Origin: Kiritimatiellia bacterium | GTDB taxonomy: Bacteria > Verrucomicrobiota > Kiritimatiellia > RFP12 > DVOR01 | Assembly: GCA_017531445.1 (NCBI GenBank) | Contig: JAFXKZ010000001.1 | Span: forward strand, 1 to 64,000 | Length of the DNA: 64,000 bases | Direction of reading: 5' to 3' | Part shown: in pieces, positions 16,924-25,012 of the stretch | How the letters are laid out: each line of letters opens with the position of its first letter | Numbering within the stretch: the stretch's first letter is position 1 | Made by a program: the position numbers and the translations under genes | Notes under the pieces: model-generated | The model's database searches: none | Seen by the model: the letters and a program-made list of their open reading frames with translations, nothing else | What the model was told of the DNA's origin: nothing

Positions 16924-18528
16924 ATGAAGTTTGAGAATGAAGACATTTCTGCGATTTGGACACTCCATGGCGGCGAGCGCGTAAAAGCACTTGAAGCCGC
17001 ATATGAGCAATTTGGTCCGCGTATGTTTGCCTTTCGATCGTTTTATGGTGTAAGTCATTACATAAATGCGTTGGGATCACTGTTAAGTGCTTCTGTTTTC
17101 AATCGACGACCACAATCAATTAAAACTATCGCATTGTACTATTTTACATATGGATTTGGTGGGGTAGAACGTTGTATCTCCTATTTGATGCCGCAATTTT
17201 TATCCCTTGGTTATAACGTTATTCTTATTACAGATACGGATGCGTCGTCTGATGCGTACCCAACACCCAAGGGGGTAAAACGGCTTGTTTTTAATGCGTC
17301 TAATTCGCGTGTTCATCCATTTCATCAACTGCAAGGACGATGTACGCAATGGGAAACATTTATTAAAGAGAATCACATTGATGCGGTGTATTATGCATAT
17401 TTATCGAATCATGTACGAATGATAGACTTCCCCGTTATTCGTGCAAGTGGTGCTTATTTATTTTATCACTTCCATAATTGTTTCTCTCACTCGTTACATA
17501 CTGAAAGTGCAAAACATTTCTATAATTTTTCAAAATACATCCGATTTGCGGATTCGATCATAACGCTTTCAAGGGCTGACACGCGTTTCTTTGAGTTGTG
17601 TGGAGTGCGAGCATACTATATTCCCAATAAATGTTTTTTTGATATTAAACAATATAAACAAAAAAAAGTTAATCTAAGACAAGTGAAATGCCTTTGGAGT
17701 GGCAGGTTTGCTCCGCAGAAGAGTCCACTTGAGATTATCCCTATCTTTTCTAAAATCTATCAAGCTATTCCAAACGCTACGTTGACTATTTTAGGGTCTA
17801 CAACTCCGGCTTTTCAGCGTTTGCAATACGATAAAAAAATGCGAAAGCAGGCAAAGGATTTAGGGTGTGCAGATGCGATTCGCTGGGAAGGCTTTCAAGA
17901 AGATGTGCAACCTTACTATGATAGTTCGGATTTATTAATCTGCACATCATTATTTGAAGGTTTTCCGCTCACGCATATTGAGGCTTATGCTCATGGGTTG
18001 CCGATTGTTAGTTACGATATGCCGTATTTGGAAACGTTGAAAGACGAAAAGGCTTCGCGCTGTGTGCCGCAGGGCGATCAACAGGCGGCGGCAGAAGCGG
18101 CGATTGAACTTTTAACCAATCCCGAGGTTTATCGGGAAGCTTCGCAGGCGGCGCGAAAGGTGGCAGAGACATTTATGGATTTTGATCAGGATTCTGCCTG
18201 GAAAAAGGTGATTGAAGAGCTGCCTCAACCGTATACACCGCAGGAAACGGAAGCCGATCAAATTGATCGTGTGATGCTGGAAACCATCCTTTTGCACGGC
18301 ACATGGGCGAGATTGCCGCAGCAAACTCAGAATCAATTGGTGCAAACCCGGAAGCAATTGGCGGCGGCGCAGACAGAGCTCCGGAAGCTGCGTGCCACGC
18401 GGGCATGGCGGATCGGACGGGCGGTAACCTTTTTGCCGCGCAAGGCGAAAGGCGGCATAAAGTGTCTTCGCGAGAACGGTTTGCGCTATACGCTCCGCCG
18501 TGCGGTGAAAAAAGTGTTGCGGCATTGA
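16924..18528 (+). CDS. GT4-family glycosyltransferase
   Basis: This 534-residue protein follows the fusion gene by 13 bp with its own ribosome site (AAAGGTG) and is its operon partner. Residues about 70-420 form a GT-B fold: an N-part with YYFTYGFGGVERCISYLMPQ and a C-part with LWSGRFAPQKSPLEIIPIF, LLICTSLFEGFPLTHIEAYA and the EGFPLTHIEA motif typical of retaining GT4 enzymes. The last 70 residues form a basic region with a coiled-coil stretch (QNQLVQTRKQLAAAQTELRKL) and RRAVKKVLRH, which may bind membrane or partners. The gene is AT-rich until about 18.03 kb, then switches to the GC-rich composition of the neighbours. It should add a sugar to the same surface polymer. Confidence 0.9.
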   Translation: MKFENEDISAIWTLHGGERVKALEAAYEQFGPRMFAFRSFYGVSHYINALGSLLSASVFNRRPQSIKTIALYYFTYGFGGVERCISYLMPQFLSLGYNVILITDTDASSDAYPTPKGVKRLVFNASNSRVHPFHQLQGRCTQWETFIKENHIDAVYYAYLSNHVRMIDFPVIRASGAYLFYHFHNCFSHSLHTESAKHFYNFSKYIRFADSIITLSRADTRFFELCGVRAYYIPNKCFFDIKQYKQKKVNLRQVKCLWSGRFAPQKSPLEIIPIFSKIYQAIPNATLTILGSTTPAFQRLQYDKKMRKQAKDLGCADAIRWEGFQEDVQPYYDSSDLLICTSLFEGFPLTHIEAYAHGLPIVSYDMPYLETLKDEKASRCVPQGDQQAAAEAAIELLTNPEVYREASQAARKVAETFMDFDQDSAWKKVIEELPQPYTPQETEADQIDRVMLETILLHGTWARLPQQTQNQLVQTRKQLAAAQTELRKLRATRAWRIGRAVTFLPRKAKGGIKCLRENGLRYTLRRAVKKVLRH

Positions 18529-18608
18529 CAGCATCGTTTTCCGGTGTTGCCCGCATTGGAAATCACTGTCGGCGAAACTGCGTGTGCGTTTCGGCGGGAT
18601 TGAAACGC

Positions 18609-18651
18609 GACATGGGCGGGATTGCCCCCTCAATCCCGCCCATGTTGTTTT
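18609..18651 (+). terminator. Terminator formed by an inverted GGGCGG pair (element copy 3)
   Basis: ACATGGGCGGGATTG (from 18610) and its perfect reverse complement CAATCCCGCCCATGT form a 15-bp stem around a 6-base loop, followed by TGTTTTTA. It ends the glycosyltransferase operon and has the core of the dispersed 22-bp element in both orientations, with a CGTCCGGAAGG tail to the right. Confidence 0.85.
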
Positions 18652-18714
18652 TACGTCCGGAAGGGTGCTTTCCTGAAGGTGGCGGTGTGTGCTTTCCGGA
18701 GGCGCGGAGGCTCT

Positions 18715-18742
18715 TTGCAAAGCAGGGGGTTTGTGCTATGAT
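18715..18742 (+). promoter_or_regulatory. Promoter placing the start next to the ATG
   Basis: TTGCAA (18715-18720), a 16-bp spacer and TATGAT (18737-18742) preceded by TGC. The predicted start at about 18749 is only two or three bases before the ATG at 18752, so the mRNA would be almost leaderless; no ribosome site is present. Confidence 0.65.
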
Positions 18743-18751
18743 GATAAACGT

Positions 18752-19837
18752 ATGAAACGGTGGATTTCCTTTCTTTTTCTCTTGGTGACGTTGCCGATGT
18801 TCGCGCTTGCTCCTGCGACAAAGACGCAGACGGAAGCGGCCCTGCAAAAGGGGTTTTCGTGGCTCCGAGCAGCGCAGGCGGCAGATGGAAGCTGGTCGGA
18901 TAAGCGTTTCCCCGGGATGAGTGCGCTCGCGCTCTGGGCGATGGCCGCGGCCAAGCTTCCGGAAAATGCCGCAGCGGCACAAAAGGCAGAAGCGTTTCTG
19001 GTATCCTGTGCGCAACCGGACGGAGGAATTTATGTACCGATTCCGGGGCGGCGCGGAGGCGGTTTGGGGAATTACAACACGTGTTTATGCCTTACGGCGT
19101 TGCACGCCGCCGGTGCGCAGATGCGCCATGCGTCCACGTTGCTCGCGGCGCGCAGTTACATTGCTTCCACGCAGATTGAAACGGAGGGTTTGCACGAGGG
19201 CGGTTTCGGCTATGACAAAAAGAGCCCCCGGGAATACACCGATTTGAACAACACGCTCTATGCCGTCAGTGCGATGCGTCTGACGCAGGATTTGGAGGAG
19301 CTTCGCCCGTCCAATCAGAAGCGGGTGGAGATCAATTGGGAAGCGGCCCGGCGGTATGTGCTCTCGATGCAACAGACGCAGGGGGAAGACGAGGGCGGCT
19401 TTGTCTACAATCGCCAGGTGCCGCGGACATCGGCGGCCGATGGAGAACGTCCGCAATTGAAAGCCTATGGGTCGATGACCTATGCCGGGCTGCTGGCGAT
19501 GCTGCATTGCGATCTTTCCCGGGATGATCCGCGGGTGCGGTCGGTTTACCAATACATTGGCAAACACTGGACGCTGGAAGAGAATCCGGGACAGGGCAAT
19601 CAGGGGCTCTATTTCTATTATGACATTCTCGCACGGGCGTTGGATGCGGCAGGTGTTCAGCGTGTAACGCTCGCAGACGGTTCGCAGCTTGATTGGAAAG
19701 AAGCTCTCGCGCAGGCACTTCTGAAGCGTCAGCAAGCCGATGGCTCCTGGGTGAATGAGAACAACCGTTTTTGGGAGGCCGATCCGGTGCTCTCCACCAG
19801 TTACGCGCTCCTGGCCCTCACGTTGGTTTTGGATTGA
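18752..19837 (+). CDS. Secreted prenyltransferase/squalene-cyclase-repeat protein
   Basis: This 361-residue protein has a signal peptide (MKRWISFLFLLVTLPMFALA) and an alpha-alpha toroid of the terpene cyclase/prenyltransferase type. Repeats containing QAADGSWSD, QPDGGIYV, EGGFGYD, EGGFVYN and QQADGSWV recur at 40-60 residue spacing. The aspartate motif of true squalene-hopene cyclases (DXDD) is not visible, and an exported protein is unlikely to cyclise terpenes. Similar secreted proteins are frequent in Planctomycetes and Verrucomicrobia with unknown role. It is followed after one base by a Ser/Thr kinase gene, suggesting a coupled operon. It may be a binding or complement-like protein. Confidence 0.75.
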   Translation: MKRWISFLFLLVTLPMFALAPATKTQTEAALQKGFSWLRAAQAADGSWSDKRFPGMSALALWAMAAAKLPENAAAAQKAEAFLVSCAQPDGGIYVPIPGRRGGGLGNYNTCLCLTALHAAGAQMRHASTLLAARSYIASTQIETEGLHEGGFGYDKKSPREYTDLNNTLYAVSAMRLTQDLEELRPSNQKRVEINWEAARRYVLSMQQTQGEDEGGFVYNRQVPRTSAADGERPQLKAYGSMTYAGLLAMLHCDLSRDDPRVRSVYQYIGKHWTLEENPGQGNQGLYFYYDILARALDAAGVQRVTLADGSQLDWKEALAQALLKRQQADGSWVNENNRFWEADPVLSTSYALLALTLVLD

Positions 19838-19838
19838 G

Positions 19839-20732
19839 ATGAATACGCAGCTTCCGAATCTTGGACTTACGGGCATCCTGGGCAAGGGGGGCACCGCCAC
19901 GGTTTACCGGGGGGTGCAGCTTTCCACGGGCCGGGAGGTGGCTGTAAAAGTGCTGGAGTCCGATTTTGTCAAGTCGCCGGAAGATATCACGCGCTTTGTG
20001 AACGAGGCGAAAGCCTGTGCGCGGTTCAAACACAAAAACATTGTCCGCGTGTATGATGCCGGTGAAGCGCAGGGCATCTACTACTTTGTGATGGAGTTGA
20101 TCAACGGTTACACGTTTGCAGCTTATCTTGCGCGGAAGAAGCAAATCGCCGTGGAAGATGTGCTCATCATTCTGGAATCGGTGGTGGAAGCGTTGCGCTA
20201 TGCGTGGCAAACCTATCGTGTAATCCATTGCGATATCAAACCCGACAATCTGATGGTGGATGCCGATGGGACGATCAAAGTAATGGACTTGGGCATCGCA
20301 AAGTCGCTCCTTACAGTTACACGGGAAAGTGCAGAAAGCGCAGAAGAAATTATGGGCACTCCCGCTTACATGAGCCCGGATCAGATTTATGATTTGCGCG
20401 ACATCGATTGCAGGTCCGATATTTACGCACTCGGAGCGACCGCGTATCACCTGCTCACGGGGGTGAGTCTCTTCCCCGGAAAGACCGATCAACAGGTGGT
20501 GGATTCGCACATCGGAGCCAGTTTTGCCCGCGATCCGCGTCGTCTTGCTCCGCGTATCCCCTATGCACTTGCACTAATTTTGAACAGAATGCTTGCCAAA
20601 GATCGCAATCTGCGCTATCCTAATTGGGAAACGTTAAGTGCGGATATTCAGCGGCTGTATGCAGGCGAACCGCTTTTAGCAACCCCCTTAAAACCCGGAG
20701 AAAGCTCCGTCGGCTTGGCTTCGGATCTGTAA
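19839..20732 (+). CDS. Serine/threonine protein kinase
   Basis: The 297-residue protein is a compact Hanks-type kinase domain with almost nothing else. Visible are the Gly-rich loop (ILGKGGTATVYRG), the ATP-binding lysine (VAVKVLE, about K37), the catalytic loop HCDIKPDN (Asp and Lys kept; HCD replaces the usual HRD), the metal-binding motif as DLG instead of DFG, and GTPAYMSPDQ in the activation segment. HCD lacks the Arg that contacts the phosphorylated activation loop, so it may not need loop phosphorylation. It starts one base after the stop of the previous gene and is translationally coupled. No membrane helix is seen, so it acts in the cytoplasm. The FHA protein at 3.8 kb is a possible reader. 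Confidence 0.9.
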   Translation: MNTQLPNLGLTGILGKGGTATVYRGVQLSTGREVAVKVLESDFVKSPEDITRFVNEAKACARFKHKNIVRVYDAGEAQGIYYFVMELINGYTFAAYLARKKQIAVEDVLIILESVVEALRYAWQTYRVIHCDIKPDNLMVDADGTIKVMDLGIAKSLLTVTRESAESAEEIMGTPAYMSPDQIYDLRDIDCRSDIYALGATAYHLLTGVSLFPGKTDQQVVDSHIGASFARDPRRLAPRIPYALALILNRMLAKDRNLRYPNWETLSADIQRLYAGEPLLATPLKPGESSVGLASDL

Positions 20733-20749
20733 CGAAAGGACGAATTCTT

Positions 20750-21766
20750 ATGCATATTCTCGTCACTGGTGGTGCAGGCTACATCGGCACCCATACCGTT
20801 ATCCAACTTCAAGAAGCCGGTTATGAAGTCACCATCGTGGATAACCTCTACAACTCGCAGGAAGAAGCTGTCCGCCGTGGCGCGGAGCTTGCCGGCAAGA
20901 CCCCGCACTTCTATAAAGTTGACCTTCTGGATTACGCAGGTTTGGAAGAGGTGTTCAAAAAGGCGCACTACGATGCGGTGATTCACTTTGCCGGACTGAA
21001 AGCCGTGGGCGAATCGGTGGCCAAGCCGCTCTTTTACTACGATAATAACATGACAGGCACCTTCAACCTGCTCCGTTTGATGAAGCAGTATGACTGCCGT
21101 AACATCGTTTTCTCCTCTTCGGCCACGGTGTACGGTATGCCCGAAAAAGTGCCTTTGGATGAAAGCTGCTCCACCGGTGCGCTCAATCCTTACGGCGCGA
21201 CCAAGCTTTTCCTTGAACGCGTCATCTCCGATGTCAAGGCGGCAGAGCCGGATTTGGGCGTGGTGCTTCTGCGCTACTTCAATCCCGTTGGCGCACACCC
21301 CTCGGGCCGCATCGGTGAAAATCCCAACGGCATCCCCAACAATCTGATGCCCTATATCGCGCAGGTTGCGGTGGGACGTCTGCCCAAAGTGCGCGTTTTC
21401 GGCGATGACTATCCTACGAAAGACGGCACCGGTGTGCGCGACTACATTCACGTAGACGACCTGGCGCGCGGACACTTGGCCGCACTCAAGAAGTTGGAGC
21501 AGACCCCCGGCGAGATCTATACGGTCAATCTCGGCACCGGCACCGGCTACTCCGTGCTTGACATGATCAAGGCCTTTTCCAAAGCGTGCGGCAAGGAAAT
21601 CCCCTACGAAATCGCCCCGCGCCGCCCCGGAGATGCGCCCGAATGCTATGCCGATCCCACCTATGCCAAGGAATTGCTCGGATGGGAAGCGACGCGTACG
21701 CTGGATGATATGTGCGCCTCTTCCTGGAAGTGGCAGTCGATGAACCCCAATGGTTACGACGCGTAA
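20750..21766 (+). CDS. galE: UDP-glucose 4-epimerase
   Basis: This 338-residue short-chain dehydrogenase interconverts UDP-glucose and UDP-galactose in the cytoplasm. The NAD-binding motif VTGGAGYIGTH is at the N-end, the catalytic SSSATVYG and YGATK (Tyr/Lys pair) follow, and the YFNPVGAHPSG segment is specific to GalE. The ATG at 20750 follows GAAAGGA by eight bases. It links galactose use (GH2 enzyme, galM) to surface glycan synthesis. No galK or galT is present in the window. Confidence 0.95.
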   Translation: MHILVTGGAGYIGTHTVIQLQEAGYEVTIVDNLYNSQEEAVRRGAELAGKTPHFYKVDLLDYAGLEEVFKKAHYDAVIHFAGLKAVGESVAKPLFYYDNNMTGTFNLLRLMKQYDCRNIVFSSSATVYGMPEKVPLDESCSTGALNPYGATKLFLERVISDVKAAEPDLGVVLLRYFNPVGAHPSGRIGENPNGIPNNLMPYIAQVAVGRLPKVRVFGDDYPTKDGTGVRDYIHVDDLARGHLAALKKLEQTPGEIYTVNLGTGTGYSVLDMIKAFSKACGKEIPYEIAPRRPGDAPECYADPTYAKELLGWEATRTLDDMCASSWKWQSMNPNGYDA

Positions 21767-21859
21767 GCTTGGCGATGTGACCGAAATGAAAGGTGCTTGC
21801 GCCGTATAGCAACAGACGGTTGCCACCGTGTGCGACACCGCTTTCAACGTCTCAGAGCC

Positions 21860-21900
21860 TCCGGGATGCCGTGGAGAATCACGCATCCCGGATGTTTTTT
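21860..21900 (+). terminator. Rho-independent terminator after galE
   Basis: TCCGGGATGC(C)GTG pairs with CACGCATCCCGGA around GAGAAT with one bulged C, followed by T6. Confidence 0.88.
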
Positions 21901-22213
21901 AGGCGGCAGTGGCGCGCGCTTGCCGTGCGTCTTGCAATGTCAAAAGTGCCGTGCGGCGTCTCCGGCGGCACGTAGAATCGCGTGGGGATTACGGTTTGTC
22001 ATCGGGAGTGGGAATGCTGCCCGGAAGAATGAACCGCCGCTTCCGTTTCAATCCTTCCGCAAACGGCGGCTGCACGTCTGGTAGCGGCTGCATCGCTTTT
22101 TGGGGAGTGTTTTCACCGCGTGGAGGGGGAAATCGTGCTTGCGCAATGGCAGAAAAGATGTTATTTTACGCAGATAGTCCTCTTCTTCAGAGGTGATGCA
22201 CCTGGAGATTCTT
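21901..22213. other. Gene-free gap before the FNT channel
   Basis: About 310 bp of GC-rich sequence with no credible gene. Small stems such as CCGCC...GGCGG near 22030-22075 are visible but no U tract follows. A promoter for the downstream gene is not evident. Confidence 0.5.
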
Positions 22214-22978
22214 ATGTATTGTGACGCTTACCGCCGCCTCTGTGGTTCTGCATTGGCAAAGATTTCACTCTATTTCCGCAATCCGCGTGGCTACATCATT
22301 TCGTCAATGGTCGCCGGGATGTTCATCACCTTTGGCAGTATGGTGGCATTGAGTATCGGAGGACTTTTGACGCCATTGATGGGAGGGGCGGCGAAGATTA
22401 TTGCTGCAATCGCCTTCTCTTCGGCTTTGAGTTTGGCCGTAATGGCCGGGTGTGAACTCTTCACAGGGAATAACTTAGTGCTCTCGGCTGCCGCGTGGGA
22501 AAAGAAGATCTCATGGAAGATGGCGTGGATGTTGTGGCTTGTCAATTGGTTGGGTAACTTGGTGGGGACGTGGTCGTTGATCGGACTTTACTGGGTTTCC
22601 GGGGCGAATAAAGTGCCCGATGTGGTGAGTTATTTCCATGCAGTAGCCGCTTCAAAGGTGGCATTGGGGCCGCTTGAAATGGTGGTACGCGGCATCTTGT
22701 GCAATATCTGTGTGTGTCTGGCTATCTGGTGTGGTGTACGGATGAAGAGTGAATCCGGAAAATTGATCATGACCATCTGGTGCATCCTGATCTTTATGGT
22801 CTGCGGGTTTGAACACAGCATTGCCAATATGAGTATCATCGGGATTGCGCTTGTGAATGCCGCAGGGCCGGAAGTCTCCGTGACAGGTTATCTCGTCAAT
22901 CTCTTCTTTGTGACGATTGGAAATATCCTGGGTGCAATCTTTTTTGTGACGTTGCCTTATCAAAAGATGCGTCACTAA
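22214..22978 (+). CDS. Formate/nitrite transporter family channel
   Basis: This 254-residue inner-membrane protein belongs to the FocA/NirC (FNT) family, pentameric channels for formate, nitrite or hydrosulfide. It shows about six membrane helices and the family landmarks: FRNPRGYIISSMVAGMFITFG (helix 1), AGCELFTGNNL (loop after helix 2), WLVNWLGNLVGT, RGILCNICVCLAIW and CGFEHSIANM with the conserved pore His. The ATG at 22214 follows GGAG by six bases; GTG and ATG codons at 22193-22198 sit too close to their ribosome site. In an anaerobe formate export is the likeliest role, but the sequence does not settle the substrate. Confidence 0.9.
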   Translation: MYCDAYRRLCGSALAKISLYFRNPRGYIISSMVAGMFITFGSMVALSIGGLLTPLMGGAAKIIAAIAFSSALSLAVMAGCELFTGNNLVLSAAAWEKKISWKMAWMLWLVNWLGNLVGTWSLIGLYWVSGANKVPDVVSYFHAVAASKVALGPLEMVVRGILCNICVCLAIWCGVRMKSESGKLIMTIWCILIFMVCGFEHSIANMSIIGIALVNAAGPEVSVTGYLVNLFFVTIGNILGAIFFVTLPYQKMRH

Positions 22979-23070
22979 AACAACCGATTGCGCCGATTGT
23001 GCTTGGCAGAACCGATGAAAGCGGTCTTGAACTTGCTGCGAATGTTGCGGTAAAGCTTTTGAAAAGAGTA

Positions 23071-23110
23071 AAACAAACGCACGATGCTTTTCGGCATCGT
23101 GCGTTTGTTT
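23071..23110. terminator. Bidirectional terminator
   Basis: AAACAAACGCACGATGC and GGCATCGTGCGTTTGTTT form a 17-bp perfect stem with a TTTTC loop. A-tract and T-tract on either side let it serve both the FNT gene and the convergent fur-type gene. Confidence 0.93.
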
Positions 23111-23124
23111 AGAGAGCAAGACTG

Positions 23125-23562
23125 TCAGCGCGCGTTCTTCAGTGCGCACTGGGCGCAAAAGCCCCACATCGTTACAGCCGTAGAGTGCGGCTGAAACCCT
23201 TTGGGAAGCCCCACCGATTCCTGCACGGTGGAAGGGATGTCATCCAAATCCACCAACGTGCCGCACCGGGTGCATTTGAAGTGCGCATGTTGGGAGGTGT
23301 TCCCATCATAGCGCAACTCCAAATCCTCGGAATGCACCTTGTCAGCAAGCCCGCATTCCACAAAGGCATGGAGCACATTGTAGACGGTCGTCCGCGACAG
23401 GGAGTGCAGGTGCGGGCGGAGCGCATTATAGACCACATCGACTGTGGGATGCACCGGGTGCATGGTCAGCCATTCGTAGATGGCTACACGCGCCTTGGAA
23501 GGCTGCAGTCCGTATTCCCGGAGTTTCTGATGTGTCACAGAAGATGAGGGCAAACGCGCCAT
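23125..23562 (-). CDS. Fur-family regulator (PerR-like)
   Basis: This 145-residue protein has the winged-helix Fur fold: LREYGLQPSKARVAIYEWL, HPTVDVVYNAL and SRTTVYNVLHAFVECGL (recognition helix). Metal sites include the HAHFKCTRCG segment and a second CxxC (CAQC) near the end, together a structural zinc site. It lies 12 bp downstream of the rubrerythrin gene in the same direction. Pairing with rubrerythrin suggests a peroxide-sensing PerR-type repressor rather than iron uptake control, but that is inference from context. Confidence 0.9.
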   Translation of the reverse strand: MARLPSSSVTHQKLREYGLQPSKARVAIYEWLTMHPVHPTVDVVYNALRPHLHSLSRTTVYNVLHAFVECGLADKVHSEDLELRYDGNTSQHAHFKCTRCGTLVDLDDIPSTVQESVGLPKGFQPHSTAVTMWGFCAQCALKNAR

Positions 23563-23574
23563 GAGCCACCTCGC

Positions 23575-24126
23575 TTACTTGGCAAAATAACGCTTCAAGA
23601 GACCTTCAAAACCAGCTCCATGGCGTGCTTCATCCTTGCACATTTCATGGACGGTATCGTGGATGGCATCAAGACCCAGCTGCTTGGCCTTCTTGGCAAG
23701 GTCGAGCTTGCCCTGGCAGGCACCCTGCTCGGCTGCGGCGCGCAATTCAAGGTTTTTCTGCGTGGAGTCGGTAATCACTTCTCCCAGCAATTCGGCGAAC
23801 TTGCAGGCGTGTTCGGCTTCTTCGTAAGCGGCCTTTTCGTAGAAAGCGGCAATCTCGGGATAACCTTCACGGGTGGCTACACGCGCCATGGCCAAATACA
23901 TTCCCACCTCGGTGCACTCTCCGGTGAAGTTCATGCGCAGACCCTCGATGATCTCAGGATCGACGCCTTGCGCAACGCCTACGCGGTGTTCATCCGCCCA
24001 TTCCATCTTACCGGTCTCGGCTTTTTCGATGAACTTTGTGCCGATGCAACCGCACTGGGGGCATTTATCAGGGGCGGCTTCTCCGGCGTGGACATAACCG
24101 CAAATGGGGCAAACATACTTTTTCAT
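23575..24126 (-). CDS. Rubrerythrin with N-terminal rubredoxin domain
   Basis: The 183-residue protein starts with a rubredoxin-like iron site ([12 protein letters not shown] ... DKCPQCGC), followed by a ferritin-like di-iron domain with [18 protein letters not shown] and KDEARHG, which hold the Glu and His ligands. Rubrerythrins reduce hydrogen peroxide in the cytoplasm of anaerobes. The rubredoxin domain lies before the di-iron domain, the reverse of the classical order, as in the 'reverse rubrerythrin' group. It is the first gene of a two-gene operon with the Fur-family regulator, which suggests autoregulation. Confidence 0.94.
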   Translation of the reverse strand: MKKYVCPICGYVHAGEAAPDKCPQCGCIGTKFIEKAETGKMEWADEHRVGVAQGVDPEIIEGLRMNFTGECTEVGMYLAMARVATREGYPEIAAFYEKAAYEEAEHACKFAELLGEVITDSTQKNLELRAAAEQGACQGKLDLAKKAKQLGLDAIHDTVHEMCKDEARHGAGFEGLLKRYFAK

Positions 24127-24161
24127 AGGGATGATATTCCTTTCGGTTTGAAACTGGAATG

Positions 24162-24191
24162 ATTATAACATAGGTCTATGAAGCATTGCAA
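24162..24191 (-). promoter_or_regulatory. Rubrerythrin promoter with PerR-box-like overlap
   Basis: TTGCAA (24186-24191), an 18-bp spacer and TATAAT (24162-24167, preceded by TGT) on the minus strand. The -10 region reads TTATAATCATT, matching the left half and centre of the PerR consensus TTATAATNATTATAA; the right half is poor. Confidence 0.7.
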
Positions 24192-24405
24192 TAACAATTT
24201 TATCTGAAATAAACTTTTTTGTAATCGCTACAGAATCGCGTCTGTTCCGGGGGCGGTTTTCACTGCAGTTGCTGTCCGGAAACGGCAGCTGTGATAAAAT
24301 GTGTCACCTCTCCGGCGTGAACGCGTAATGTGAAGCGAAAGGTCGTATCAGCTTTTGGCAATGTTCGCATCGGGCGAAAAACTTTGAAAGGTGGGTGTAA
24401 GGCGG

Positions 24406-24903
24406 ATGTCTTTTACGGGAAAACAAGGGTGGTACAAGGCGGTTTTCTGGTGTCGGCAAGCCTTGGCCTGTGCAGTGTTGCTGGCGGTTTTGTGGGCATC
24501 GGTAGCGGATAGTGATGGGATGCGTCAGCATGAACTGATGCATTTTTTGGTTGCACTTCACCGTTTAACGGGGTGGGAAGTGGATAAAATTGTCCACGGG
24601 ATAATGTATTGTATCGTGTGCGGTGCGTTTTGGATTGCCTTGCCGCCGAAGCTCTGGAGATGGTCGTCTCCATGGTGGGCGTTTCTCTTTGCTTCGGTGT
24701 GGGGGCTGCTGATGGAGATATTGCAAGGGGTGATGTGGCAGCTTGATCTTGGGACGCGTTCGTTTGATGTGATGGATATCGTAGCGAATCTGATGGGGGC
24801 TGGCTGCACGGCAGTATGTGCGATGGGCGTGATGCATTTGTGGCGGCGCGTCAGGGGGAATACGCTGAAAGAGCAGATATTTTTGTGTGAAAGCGACGGA
24901 TAA
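24406..24903 (+). CDS. VanZ-like membrane protein
   Basis: This 165-residue protein has about four membrane helices and the VanZ-family signature: DKIVHGIMYCIVCGAFW, WGLLMEILQG and RSFDVMDIVANLMGAG, with the conserved His, Glu and Asp residues. VanZ proteins affect sensitivity to lipoglycopeptides in some Gram-positives, but in most bacteria the role is unknown. The ATG at 24406 was chosen because it follows AAGGCGG; a GTG at 24391 is an alternative. It precedes the NodB-like gene by about 110 bp. Confidence 0.8.
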   Translation: MSFTGKQGWYKAVFWCRQALACAVLLAVLWASVADSDGMRQHELMHFLVALHRLTGWEVDKIVHGIMYCIVCGAFWIALPPKLWRWSSPWWAFLFASVWGLLMEILQGVMWQLDLGTRSFDVMDIVANLMGAGCTAVCAMGVMHLWRRVRGNTLKEQIFLCESDG

Positions 24904-24939
24904 AATGCGTGAAAAGGGGCGCAAAGTGCAGAGTTGTGC

Positions 24940-24945
24940 TAAAGT
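24940..24945 (+). promoter_or_regulatory. Possible extended -10 upstream of the NodB-like gene
   Basis: TTGTGC-TAAAGT gives a TGC-type extended -10 with no clear -35. It would start transcription about 60 nt before the ATG at 25013. Confidence 0.35.
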
Positions 24946-25012
24946 ATTAACAGGTCGTTTTGAAGGCGCGTTGCCCATGACGGCCTGTGAGTTTTTCTGA
25001 AAGGAGTCAAAG

